Shown piece after piece: positions 39,635-49,356 of a stretch of DNA of 50,528 bases (position 1 is the first letter of the stretch; each line of letters opens with the position of its first letter). Position numbers and translations under genes: made by a program. Below the pieces are notes generated by a model. The model was not told the origin of the DNA, ran no database searches, and saw only the letters and a program-made list of their open reading frames with translations. Origin of the DNA: Mesostigma viride (taxonomy: Eukaryota > Streptophyta > Mesostigmatophyceae > Mesostigmatales > Mesostigmataceae); NCBI GenBank assembly GCA_009746045.1, contig RPFO01000653.1, positions 2,501-53,028 of the forward strand, given 5' to 3'.

Positions 39635-40004
39635 GGCAGGAAATGAGAGCGTGAGAGAGAGAGCGAGAGTGCGTGCGACGAGGAGGGCGGCGGGGTTTTA
39701 TACCCGCGCGGTGCTCGCCTCGCCGCGTGAAAAAATTACGCGGTCGGCGGTTAGGTTCCGTTACGTGTCCGTGGACACTTATTCCGGCGCGAGACGCGCC
39801 ACGTCTCCTCCGAAAACCGTTACATCCCCGTGCCGGGCCGCGGTTACGGACGGACTAAACGGCGGTCACGCGCCGACCGCCAGCCGTTACGGTACCACGG
39901 GCCGACCAGCGGGCCACGGGACGAGCACAACGCAGGGGCCCTGGGGGACCCTGGGAGGGACCCTGAGGGGAATTAAAAACACGTATTCTGTTGTAACTGC
40001 GGCG
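39635..40004. promoter_or_regulatory. Bidirectional promoter between acidic zinc protein and dioxygenase
   Basis: TATAAAA at 39,702-39,696 serves the minus gene. Around 39,750-39,930 are several GGTTACG/CGTTACG words and CCACGGG (39,895 and 39,914 regions). For the plus gene only a weak AATTAAAAAC is seen about 30 nt before the ATG. Confidence 0.6.
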
Positions 40005-40952
40005 ATGGAGGAATTGGACGACAGGGGGTTTCTCGTTATGAGGGGCGCGCTGGGAGAATCGGATATTAAAGAAGGAGTAGCGTGCATTCGCAAGAATGAA
40101 GTCGATTACGCGGCTATGGAGTCCTTCATCCGTCAAAGAATGTTGCAGAGCGTTCGACAACGGCTCGCGTGGGGCAAAGTCGATTTCGTCAAATTTCGAG
40201 TGAGCGACAACAACAACTCTGCGGATGCGTCGAGTTTCCACAGAGATATCATTTATCAGGGTCGCGAAAATCCGTATACTCCGCCGTTTTACACGTGTCT
40301 CACGTATCTGGACACGACAGTGATGGAACTCATCCCCGGCTCTCACAAACGAGTCGCCTATTCTTGGCTTGAACTCCCGAGTCTGCACGCAAGCCGATTG
40401 CAACTAGAAATGAATCCCGGAGACCTGCTCGTGTTTCATTCTTCTCTACTTCACCGCGGACTGTTCACTGAGAAGCTAGAACACCGGCGTTTGGTGCAAG
40501 TTTTCGAGGTTTTTCTGGACCCGACGTGCCTCTCCACCGTCGTGCACGTCAGAGGCAGGGAAGCATACAGTAATTTCATGATCCGAGCGAGTCGCACGGG
40601 AGGAATTGTAAAGTCCCTGATCGATTATCTCGCGTTTGCGAACGCTGCAAGGGGTTACGGCGTGGGATTTAGAATTCCAGAGAAGTGCGGATTGGATAAC
40701 ACGCTGTATTTCTCGTCCGAGGGGCTCAGAGATAGGGTGGAGATCAAGTCGGGGACGTGGCAGGAAATAAACAAGTACGTGATGAACCCGCGACTTGACT
40801 TGAGGGATCTTCCAGACGAGTCGTATTCGACGTACAATTTTCACGTGTTCATTCGAACACCGTTGGTGTTTATGATTGTGATCACGCTGCTTTTGGCGCT
40901 GACGGGAGTGTACGGGTTCACAAAATTGTACCGTAATGTTCGGAATGTCTAA
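40005..40952 (+). CDS. 2-oxoglutarate/Fe(II) dioxygenase (PhyH-like) with C-terminal membrane anchor
   Basis: 315 residues from ATG at 40,005. Such enzymes hydroxylate a substrate with O2 and 2-oxoglutarate. The iron triad is His79-x-Asp81 (SFHRD) and His150 (NPGDLLVFHSSLLHRG); Arg161/162 (HRRLVQVFEV) would hold 2-oxoglutarate. The segment TVMELIPGSHKR matches the family turn before the second half. Residues near 287-305 (VFMIVITLLLALTGVYGF) form one hydrophobic helix followed by a short basic end, a tail-anchor. Related hydroxylases are common in large DNA viruses of algae and protists. The substrate is unknown. A much longer upstream open frame has no support and is not used. Confidence 0.82.
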   Translation: MEELDDRGFLVMRGALGESDIKEGVACIRKNEVDYAAMESFIRQRMLQSVRQRLAWGKVDFVKFRVSDNNNSADASSFHRDIIYQGRENPYTPPFYTCLTYLDTTVMELIPGSHKRVAYSWLELPSLHASRLQLEMNPGDLLVFHSSLLHRGLFTEKLEHRRLVQVFEVFLDPTCLSTVVHVRGREAYSNFMIRASRTGGIVKSLIDYLAFANAARGYGVGFRIPEKCGLDNTLYFSSEGLRDRVEIKSGTWQEINKYVMNPRLDLRDLPDESYSTYNFHVFIRTPLVFMIVITLLLALTGVYGFTKLYRNVRNV

Positions 40953-40991
40953 ATCAATCTCGGGATAAAAATTCGCCCCTGTAAAGTATAC

Positions 40992-41105
40992 ATGCCTAGA
41001 CGCGCCTGCCGAGCTGTAACGAAAAAGGGCAGAGGAAAACCTCAAAAAAGCATTGACGATCTCGGAACAAGCTTCGGAAAGGGCGAACGTTCCGGAAGGG
41101 GGTGA
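40992..41105 (+). CDS. Tiny basic peptide, CRAVTxxG motif
   Basis: 37 codons from an ATG at 40,992. PRRACRAVTKKGRGK recalls the first half of the CxxxTxxGxxC motif of two neighbours (41,160 and 43,042). Coding is not proven; support is the shared motif and position. Confidence 0.35.
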   Translation: MPRRACRAVTKKGRGKPQKSIDDLGTSFGKGERSGRG

Positions 41106-41159
41106 GAGGCCCATGCCGCGTGTATAAACAGTTTTGTTGTTTTATAATTATATACAGTG

Positions 41160-41522
41160 ATGCCAAAAAAGTGCAGAAAACTCACGGCGCGAAAGACAAA
41201 ATGCAAAAACAACGCCGGGAAAAACGGCGTTTGCGCGGTGCACGCCTCTCACACCGCTCGATCCATAAACGCACTACTCCCAGTTACAGGGAATTCCTTG
41301 GATCCACACCCCCGACTCGTTGATAACATGCCCCTTTTGGGCCAAATGCTTCCCGAGCTGCCGTTAAGGCCTGTGACTGCGCGTCGACTTTATCGCCCTT
41401 CTGCAGAACTTTTGGGTGCGGCGTCCACAGAAAGCCGGGCTTCTACTACACTTCCGGGTCATCTTACAATGAACGTGCATCAAAATCGCGCCACGAGGAA
41501 ACGCCATGCCAGGAGGCGTTAA
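41160..41522 (+). CDS. Small basic protein with Cys/His motif
   Basis: 120 residues from ATG at 41,160. Begins KKCRKLTARKTKCKNNAG and VCAVHASH, the C-x4-T-...-C-...-C-x2-H arrangement found in short zinc-binding peptides of many large DNA viruses. The rest is Leu/Arg-rich and ends in RKRHARRR. Function unknown; nucleic-acid binding is likely from charge. Confidence 0.55.
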   Translation: MPKKCRKLTARKTKCKNNAGKNGVCAVHASHTARSINALLPVTGNSLDPHPRLVDNMPLLGQMLPELPLRPVTARRLYRPSAELLGAASTESRASTTLPGHLTMNVHQNRATRKRHARRR

Positions 41523-41596
41523 GTCCTGTTGGCGCAAAAAAAAATACACTGACTTCTTAAGAATTTACGAGTATCGACCAATAAGCATTCAAGGAC

Positions 41597-41866
41597 TGGT
41601 GGAGGGGCGACAACGCACAAGCGTTTGCGAGGTCGTTAGAAAGACGTCTCGGGGGTCGAGGAGGAAACGCTCCGACCTCGACAAGCGTCTCTGAGACCGT
41701 GGCAACCGGTCCAAACGACGATCGCGGCGTGTGGATCCACCCGAAGCTTGTGAACTCGTTGGCGATGTGGATCAGTCCAGACTTTGCCATCGAGGCCATG
41801 GACTGGGTGGACCGACTTTTATTACCAACTTCGTGTCAGAGTCGGTTATATGTCCGCCTACGATGA
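41597..41866 (+). pseudogene. KilA-N pseudogene
   Basis: 90 codons open with no start. Contains WWRGDNAQAFARSLE, then DDRGVWIHPKLVNSLAMWIS, DFAIEAMDWVDRLLL, colinear with the intact protein 55 bp downstream (WWRLGTVQEF, DERGYWIHPRLVTQMAAWLS). An in-frame TAA lies five codons before the first Trp and the C-terminal half is missing. It is a truncated tandem duplicate of the following gene. Confidence 0.85.
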
Positions 41867-41951
41867 CATCAGCGTGTTCGGACAATGAGACTTTTTGTTT
41901 GTCTTGTGGTTTTGCAAGTCTTCACCATACTCTCATCCAAAGAGAGCGGAA

Positions 41952-42998
41952 ATGGCTCTTCTCGCCGCTCGAGCCTCTTTTACCCATCCGCTTTTTGTAC
42001 TCGCAAGTGAAAACGCCAAGCACTGGATATTCACTCTCAAAAGCCTTCCGGGTTTTACGGTGGATGAAAACAAGGAAATCAAGGTCAGGAAAAATGACCG
42101 ACTTATTCTCGGGAAGGACCTTTGCCACGCAGCCTCCAACGGTAAGAGGCTGTTCACGAACTGGTGGAGGCTTGGTACCGTTCAAGAGTTTGTCAAGGAG
42201 CTGGAAGAGGATCTGAGGGGTCCTCTCACATCTGAGACGACCTCCACCACGGTCTATGAAGAGGTCACTACCGGCTTAAACGACGAGCGCGGGTATTGGA
42301 TTCATCCCCGTCTTGTCACCCAGATGGCAGCATGGCTGAGTCCCAAGTTTGCCGTCAAGGCAGGGTCGTGGGTAGACCGCATCCTGGCGGGCGACATCAC
42401 CATGATGGAGGTGGTGCGAGACGCTCACGACGCGGCCCACGGCACCACGACGACGGTCGCAATCAAAACCGAACTCGGCGAGTCTCGCAAGCGTCCGAAC
42501 TACGTGGAGCCTGTCCGAACGCTCCCTCCGAGCATGCGCGTGATTGCCAAGGATACCCAACACAAGTTCGGCGACTTCGTGTCCTCCGTCCTGCCTAAAG
42601 AACGAATCGGCACCATGATGATGTTCTTGGGAGACAAGGCCTGCGAGGCGGCAACAGGAGACACAGCGAGTGCGCTTAAGCGACTTAATGGTATCAACAC
42701 TGGCAGTGCTCGAGACGTGATGAACGACGAGCAGCTCGAGAACGTCGATTACTTCTTGCGCAAAGTCATGAGACGCGCAAAAGCTGCTGGGGATCAAGTC
42801 GACCTTCACGAGATTGCAGTCGACGTGAAGAGAGACATGGCGACGTTCGTCGCGCCTTCGACGGGGCCCACGCCGAAAGAGATCGTGAAAAAGAACAAGC
42901 AAGACATAAAAGACGATTTGTCTGTCACGCGCCCTTTGAACGTCGAGAGGTTCACGAGGCGCGCCTTGATCAAAAGCGCGCAAGAGTCGGCCGCCTGA
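41952..42998 (+). CDS. KilA-N domain protein
   Basis: 348 residues from ATG at 41,952. KilA-N domain at about 45-145: NDRLILGKDLCHAAS, WWRLGTVQEF, then YWIHPRLVTQMAAWLS and AGSWVDRIL. KilA-N is a DNA-binding domain spread among large DNA viruses and phages. The C-terminal part is helical and conserved in style (HKFGDFVSSVLP, LRKVMRRAKAAG). Probably a regulator of transcription or replication (inference). Intact and next to a broken copy of itself. Confidence 0.85.
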   Translation: MALLAARASFTHPLFVLASENAKHWIFTLKSLPGFTVDENKEIKVRKNDRLILGKDLCHAASNGKRLFTNWWRLGTVQEFVKELEEDLRGPLTSETTSTTVYEEVTTGLNDERGYWIHPRLVTQMAAWLSPKFAVKAGSWVDRILAGDITMMEVVRDAHDAAHGTTTTVAIKTELGESRKRPNYVEPVRTLPPSMRVIAKDTQHKFGDFVSSVLPKERIGTMMMFLGDKACEAATGDTASALKRLNGINTGSARDVMNDEQLENVDYFLRKVMRRAKAAGDQVDLHEIAVDVKRDMATFVAPSTGPTPKEIVKKNKQDIKDDLSVTRPLNVERFTRRALIKSAQESAA

Positions 42999-43041
42999 TC
43001 CCGACACGTGTAGTTTTTTTGAAGTGAATTAGTATGCGATC

Positions 43042-43107
43042 ATGAAGTGCGGACGCACGACGGCTAAGGGAGGAAGATGCGCGATTGTTGTGAAGAAGGC
43101 AATATAG
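43042..43107 (+). CDS. Tiny peptide with CGRTTAKGGRC
   Basis: 21 codons. KCGRTTAKGGRC has the same motif as the start of the proteins at 40,992 and 41,160. It may be a truncated relative. Coding is uncertain. Confidence 0.3.
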   Translation: MKCGRTTAKGGRCAIVVKKAI

Positions 43108-43136
43108 GGCCGGTTAATATGAAAATTCTGAATAAA

Positions 43137-46100
43137 TCATGCATTTATCTTGCAACACTGAGTCTCGTACGCGCTCTTACTCGCTGTGCCCTTGAGCTCG
43201 CTCGTTACCAGCTGCTTCCTCGTGATCTGAAACCGCATGCGTCTGTACACGCGCACGAAACGGTCCCTTTCGCACGTGTTGAGGTCCATCAACTTGAACG
43301 TCTTCTTGTCCCGAAGCGCGTACGCGTTCAGATGCTGGTCGATAGCGATCGGGTTGTTCCCTCCGTCCGCCAGAAAGTCGATCACATGACCGCCCGATAG
43401 CGTCTCGAATTCGTACCGATGCGCCCCGATGTACGCGAAACGCGATTTTGAGACGCGGACGAGCACGCCGTTGTCTCTCGAGCTCGCATCAGCGTCTAAT
43501 CCTACGCAAACATCACAAGTTTTCGCGTGATAGCGTGCGAGAGCCTTACAGTCACCCGTGACGTCGACGATCGTGACTGTGTCGTCGGGGTGGGTGCATA
43601 TGAGCGAGCGGAGGCCGTCCACGTCGATGTAAATCATGTTCTTTTTTTGAATATTTCTCGATTTACTCGGATGAAAAACCCCGGGATTCTTTTCGGCGAC
43701 GTACATATACGCATTGACAATGTCGTCGCTCAATGGTACGACACCAGCGAATTTCTTCCCGCCAAAAACGAGACCTTGAGACGCAGTGTCAATTATACCT
43801 TTTGGGTCGCCTTTTCTAGCCAACGCTATTCGACTAAAGTTTCGAAGTTTGTTAGAAGCTCTTGTATTTTGTCCTAAAATAGATTCGCTACCACGCGAGA
43901 TCGCTATCGCGGCCACAAGTTTGTCTTTATCGTAATCTTTTCTCGAGATGATTGTTTCTAAATCCTGAGGAATTTTCTGATCGCCGGTGTAGAGAAAAGA
44001 GAGTGCTTCGGGGTCCGCGGCTATGTTTGGCTTCCAAGTGCTTTTGGGTTTTTGGCCTTGTGCCGCTCTCTCTTTCTCCTTTCTTTCTGTGGCCTCTTTC
44101 TTTACCAAGTAGCTTGCAATTTCTTTTGTAACAGCTCCTGTCAGCTTGTCGTATTTGTCTTCGATAAACGACGGCAATGAATCTCTTTCTGGTTTGGATA
44201 ATTCAGTCCCGTCGTCTTTTTTGTCCGGCTTCTGCGTCATCGTTTCCCTGACGACATCTTCGCCAGCGTAACGAGTGATGAAGTCTTCCATCAGCTGACT
44301 AGCGATCACGTCGCGAACTTTATTAAGAATTGCAAGGAGGCCGAAGTCCTTGGCCGCGGTCTTTTGACCTGGAGCGGCAGGCGTTTTAGATTGAGTGGGC
44401 AGAGGCCTATTTGGAGGGGGTGGAGGGCCGACTTTTCGGGGCAGAGGCCCATTTGGAGGGGGTGGAGGGACTTTTCCGGGCAGAGGCACATCTGGAGGGG
44501 CAGAGGCCCACCTGGAGGGGGCGGAGGCCCATCTGGAGGGGGCGGAGGGGGGCCATTTTGGTTTAGGGTTTGGCCTGGGCCTGGAGTGGGCATCTTTGGT
44601 TTAGGATTTGGCTTAAAAGTGATATTTGACACTCCTTCCAGCGCAAAATCTTCGTTTTTATATAAATTTGGAATTTCTAGCTTTTCGCTCGCACCAGTCG
44701 TAGAAAAATGATTTTTCAGATACTGGAGCATTTTTGAATTGAAAATCGGAACTTCGGATCGTTTCATACCAATCATAGGTCGAACCAGGTATTTACCTTC
44801 GTTTTTCAAAAGCATGTCAGCAATCCATGCGTCATCTAGTCGTTTCTTGATTTCATCAAAAGTCGGTTTTAGTTGATTGATTGGGATGTATTTGTTTTCT
44901 TCCTTGTTCTGCGGGATATACTCGCGCTTGTCTGGATTTCGAAACTGGTCTTTAATCGTTTTGACTTCTATCGAATCTTGGGGTTTCAAATCGGTTGGGT
45001 TCTTTAAGCGGTTAGCTAGATACAGCAGGGTTTTGGGAGGCAAGTAGAAATCGGTGAATCCATCTTTTGTTTCCACTTTGATGTCTGGATTATCCACAGC
45101 AGCTTTCAGCTTTTTAAACTCGACAGGCTTTTTTTCTATATCCTCATACAACCTCTTCGCCATTTGAGAGTATGTCTGCGGGAATTCAACGGGTTTGTCG
45201 CCTCCGGACCGATATTTTGCATTTGTTTTCACCGCAGTCGCAAAGATTGATCTCATGTATTGAAACAGTTCAGAGTCGGACGGGTCTCCGTCGGATTTAT
45301 CTCTGAATTTAAAAGTAGGGTCGACTTTAGTCACATCGCCTTCAACCGCGGCTTTCAGGATTGCTAGTTCTTTTTCAGGGCGCGGTTTCATTTTCTGTTT
45401 CTCTTTAGTTGCTGACGGCAAGTCCTTTTTTGCGTCTTCTTTGTGGAGAATTTCCCACTGTTCCGGTGTAAGTTGTGCCCATTTCGGAAGTCGGGCATAA
45501 ATATCATTCAAAGCTTTTTCGACGTCGGTTTGTAGGCCCTTGTAGAACATTCCCGAAGTAGGCTTACTTGAAGTAGTTTTTCCTGCTCCGAGTGGTGAGG
45601 GCCTAGGCAGACCGGATTTAAAAGGCGCACCCGGGGGCTTTGGTAGATTGGGCGGTGGAGGAGGTTTAGGTGGACCACCCGGAGGGTCAGGTGGTGGAGG
45701 AGGTTTAGGTGGACCACCCGGAGGGTGAGGTGGTGGAGGAGGTTTAGGTGGACCACCCGGAGGGTTAGGTGGTGGAGGAGGTTTATGTTGACCAGTGGAG
45801 TTTAGCGAATTTTTCACGCTAGGCGTACCTGTCGGTTTAGAATCTTCCAAGACTTCTGGCTTGTCGGGAACGGGGTTGCGTAAAGCATTGATTCGTTTTT
45901 CGATTGCCTGAAGTGATTTCTTTTGGGTCTTCAAGTCTTCTCGTTTGAGCATTTTCTCCAGTGCATTAATAGCTTGGTTTGTTCGGTCATCTAAAATACT
46001 TTTTGCGAAATCGTCCAAAGTGTACAAGCCTTTCGCCATCTCATAATCGGCTGTGACGGACCTCTTGATTTCTTCTTTTTTTCCAATGCGCGTCTTTTCT

Positions 46101-47235
46101 TGGTTCAAAATGTTTTCGATGATTTTTTTGACAATTTGTGCATCGCCAAAGTTTGATCCCTAGTTTTTTCGTCATAGTTATTCGGGTCAACTTTGAAAAT
46201 GGCTCTTTTTGAAAATGCAGAGTCCAATTGTCGAAGCCTTTCTGACAATTCTTGGCTTCTTTTTTCCTTTAACTCTTCTATTTTGTCTATCATGAAAGGA
46301 AATTCCTCTCTAAATATTTCAGTGTCGAATTCGATATCTGTTTGAAGTCGTCTCAATTCATCAATTTTATATGTCAACGCCTCGCCTTTTCCGCTTGTCA
46401 ACCAATCCTTTCCTTTCTCGTTTACGATGTCTTCGAATATTCTTTTCGTATTTAGAATCCATAGTTTGTTTCAACTCTTCGTTCCACCGATCGACTTCCT
46501 CGAATCCATCCGCAAACCATTCTTCAATTTCGTCATCTTCGTTTTCGATTTTTTCCGGTCGGTTTGGCATTATCCATTTTTGTTCATCGACTCTTTTTAA
46601 CGGCTTTATTGATTCATTCGGCTCTTCGATGATATGTTTCGGTTCTTCTTTTTCTTGTACGATTGGTTCTGATGGTGATAAGTTTTCTTCTTCAACAGGG
46701 TTAGCGGCACTTTTTTCCTCAGGAGCAGGTTTGCTCGGCGTCTCCGATGTTTCGGGCAAGGAAATGTCAGGCGACCGCCCTTAGGAGAATCAGATTTTGA
46801 GGAAGATGGCGCTGGCACTTCTGTTTTTTCGGGCAACGAAAGGTCACGCGACTCAGATTTTGAAGAAGATGCTGTAGGCGAGGGGGGTGAATCAGGCGAG
46901 GGAGGCCTGGGCGAGTCTGGCGAATGTCCCTTGGGGGTAGCGGGTTTTGAAGAAGATGTAGGCGAGGGAGGCCTGGGTAAATCAGGCAAATGTCCTTTGG
47001 GGGAAGCGGATTTTGAGGAAGATGCTGTTGGCGAGTCAGGTATCAGCGAAGGGCTACTTGCAGTTACGAGTTCTTCGTTCGACACCCCGCTAAACCAGCC
47101 TCCGCCATGAAGTCGCTTTTCGCTGTATGGGTTCAGATTTCCTGTCAAACGAAAGGGCGAGATGCGTATAGGGCGGTTTCGAAAAGGCGTCGTGTCTAAA
47201 CTAGATGGCATAGAGACTATCAACTTAGGACACAC
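43137..47235 (-). pseudogene. Giant Pro-rich protein, broken in four places
   Basis: Read from 47,235, homologous style continues through five frame segments. N-terminal Ser/Pro repeats with SPKG and SPDS words end near 46,785. A charged segment runs to about 46,420 (KIENEDDEIEEWF). A helix runs to about 46,150 (SQELSERLRQLDS). The main part (46,108-44,306) has two Pro-rich linkers (PPPPPNPPGGPPKP repeated four times) around a helical region. The last part (44,489-43,137) starts with more PPPPP and ends in a globular domain (IYIDVDGLRSLICTHPDDTV). Each break is a one-base shift; two match the loss of a base seen by comparison with internal repeats. In sum about 1,360 residues. Unknown family; likely structural or a scaffold with formin-like linkers. 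Paralogous in its N-terminus to the upstream gene. Confidence 0.6.
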
Positions 47236-47259
47236 ATAAATTTGCTCGGATCTTTGTCT

Positions 47260-48969
47260 TCACTTTTTGTTCTTCGACCTAATTCCCGATAACATCAATA
47301 GTTCCTTCCTCATTGATTGCGCTCTGCTTTCCGTACTAATGTCTGGTAATGTCACATTCCGGGGTTCGGTATCCTCGAGAGTTTGCTTAGGTTTGGCGCC
47401 TATTGATATATTGTGAAAGATTGTGCGCATAAAGGGAAAGGAATTTTCCAGATCTTTTGTTTTCTCTTGTATATTATCCTTATCCTTGTACTTCAAGGTC
47501 AACATGTCTAAAACATCACCTCTCTTGTAATAAGTGTTAGCGATTTGTGCAGCGTCTTGTATTTTTACCAAGTCGTTTATTAAATCAGGTGGAGTTTCTG
47601 ACATCGATACAAGTTTTTCAGCCGAATGTTCGATGCCATCTAGTTCTGGCTGATTATTGGCGCCTACGGCTCTGGATAACCTTTGCTTGAGTTCTTGTGT
47701 GGTACGTGTTATGTCGTCTTTGGTCGAAGGTTTTGCAAACGGATTTTTTTCCCCTGAAATGGCCCGTGCTACAACTTCAGTATCGAGGGGGTAAAAACTA
47801 TTGTTTTGATTGCCTGGCAATTTTTCTGCGTTTTCGCTGGCTTGTTGTTGAACTTGTGCCATGAGGTCTTGTGTGGTACGTGTTATGTCGTCTTCGGTCG
47901 AAGGTTTTGCGAACGGATTTTTCCCCCCTGAAATAGCCTGCGCTACAACTTCAGTATTAAGGGGGTTAAAACTATTTTTTGGATCGCCTAGCGAATTTTC
48001 TACCATTTCGCTAGCTTGTTGTTGAACTTGTGCCATGACCCCGCCTTTTATAACGTTGTTCAAAACGACGCGAACAAGCTCTTTTACTTCTTCGATAGAT
48101 ACATTGTCTTGATTTGCCACGCCCTCACTGATGGCCTTTATACCTGCGACAAATTTTTCCACATCGGGTTCTTTTATATCGAAAGGTTCCTCACGTTCGT
48201 CTATTAAAGATTGTTGAAGTCCATCAGAAGAATTCGGATTTAATTTTTTGTTTTTAATTTCCTGGGCTTTTGTCAAAAAATCCTGAAAAGATGGCCGAAG
48301 GTTGTCAGGAACTTTTTCAGGGGATGCATTGAGTACAATGGTGGATCGGTGAATTACTTCTTCTATGTCAATCGGTGTTAGGTCGTCTTTATCTAATAAC
48401 AAATTTAGCTCATCGACTTCGGTGAAAATACCATGACCTGATTCGTCAGAAATATGACGGTTTGCGAGGGTTGTCCAAATACCGCGCTGTATGTCATTAG
48501 GCTCCACAGGTTTAGGGTCGGTTGACGCGCCTTCTTCTCCAATTGTACCGTACAGTTCACTGGAACTTACGTCACCGTCAGGTCCACTCGCAGATCTATC
48601 AGATTCGGAGCCTCCGGGTAGACCCGTCGGCGACGTCATCGCATCGGTTTCGGGAGTCGCTTCTGGCAGCGAACTTTCCGAGGTTCTCGGGGAATCCAAC
48701 GGTGATTCATGAGACGACGTGACGGTCGTGGAAGATGCACCTGAAGACGATCTCGGGCTTGAATCAGGCGATGTCGAAGAGGTCGCAAGTGCGAGGGGGG
48801 GAACGCTCGAGGATACAGCGTCGACATCGCCGATGTTAAATCCCGGCCCGTGAACCGATCCTGCTAAGTACGGATTGAGAGACGCGCCATACGCCAACGG
48901 GTAAGACGCCCGCTGAAAGTTCGGGACAAACACATTCGATTCTCGACTGAAGCGGTACGGGTTTTGCAT
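47260..48969 (-). CDS. Ser-rich large protein with a 58-residue tandem repeat
   Basis: 569 residues, intact, ATG at 48,969 set directly in TATAAATG. N-terminus: NPYRFSRESNVFVPNF and NPYLAGSVHGPGF. A Ser/Pro/Thr-rich linker follows, then helical domains. Residues near 310-425 hold two copies of a 58-residue unit beginning MAQVQQQASE and ending ITRTTQ[DE]L, matching a 174-bp direct repeat at about 47,690-48,040. The C-terminal end is basic (GIRSKNKK). No family recognised. It lies 24 nt upstream of the giant Pro-rich gene and shares its N-terminal NPY...HGxG signature. Confidence 0.65.
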   Translation of the reverse strand: MQNPYRFSRESNVFVPNFQRASYPLAYGASLNPYLAGSVHGPGFNIGDVDAVSSSVPPLALATSSTSPDSSPRSSSGASSTTVTSSHESPLDSPRTSESSLPEATPETDAMTSPTGLPGGSESDRSASGPDGDVSSSELYGTIGEEGASTDPKPVEPNDIQRGIWTTLANRHISDESGHGIFTEVDELNLLLDKDDLTPIDIEEVIHRSTIVLNASPEKVPDNLRPSFQDFLTKAQEIKNKKLNPNSSDGLQQSLIDEREEPFDIKEPDVEKFVAGIKAISEGVANQDNVSIEEVKELVRVVLNNVIKGGVMAQVQQQASEMVENSLGDPKNSFNPLNTEVVAQAISGGKNPFAKPSTEDDITRTTQDLMAQVQQQASENAEKLPGNQNNSFYPLDTEVVARAISGEKNPFAKPSTKDDITRTTQELKQRLSRAVGANNQPELDGIEHSAEKLVSMSETPPDLINDLVKIQDAAQIANTYYKRGDVLDMLTLKYKDKDNIQEKTKDLENSFPFMRTIFHNISIGAKPKQTLEDTEPRNVTLPDISTESRAQSMRKELLMLSGIRSKNKK

Positions 48970-49018
48970 TTATACTAAGGCGAAGAACATTTCTTCGTTT
49001 CTTTGACAGAGAGAGGAG

Positions 49019-49356
49019 ATGGAAAAGGTGTTGAAGACCATTGACGGACTCTCGTGTTCCATTCTCGACGACCCCATTGCGACCTTGTGCATCTCTTGTG
49101 TCAGGCCGCCCGCGCGCTTGTGAAAGAGAAGTTTCTAGAGGAATACTTCGAGGCCGTGTTGAAAGGCTGTTTGCGCTTGGCGGATCACGTAATCGAAGAG
49201 CTGTGTCCTGAAAACGACGCGCGCGTTGCCAAGCTCGCTTATGCGATCCGTTATTATGTCCGAGCTCATCGTGACGCAGAGGCCGTGAGTCCACCGCGGT
49301 TGCCGGCTGTGTCCAACGGGAAACTTGTCATTCGCAGCCCGGCTTTGTGCGCGTGA
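49019..49356 (+). pseudogene. Small helical protein, probable frameshift
   Basis: An ATG at 49,019 opens MEKVLKTIDGLSC and ILDD. From about 49,085 the next frame continues with LVHLLCQAARALVKEKFLEE and YFEAVLKGCLRLADHVIEEL, ending at 49,356. The two parts look like one gene of about 112 residues. Its stop overlaps the next start as TGATG. Divergent from the gene at 48,969 with only 49 nt between. Confidence 0.45.

Noticed and set aside
39276-40004. 243-codon N-terminal extension of the dioxygenase
   Set aside because: It runs antisense through the acidic zinc gene and the divergent promoter.
41506-41694. 62-codon frame before the KilA-N pseudogene
   Set aside because: It overlaps the KilA-N-like frame, which has clear homology; this one has none.
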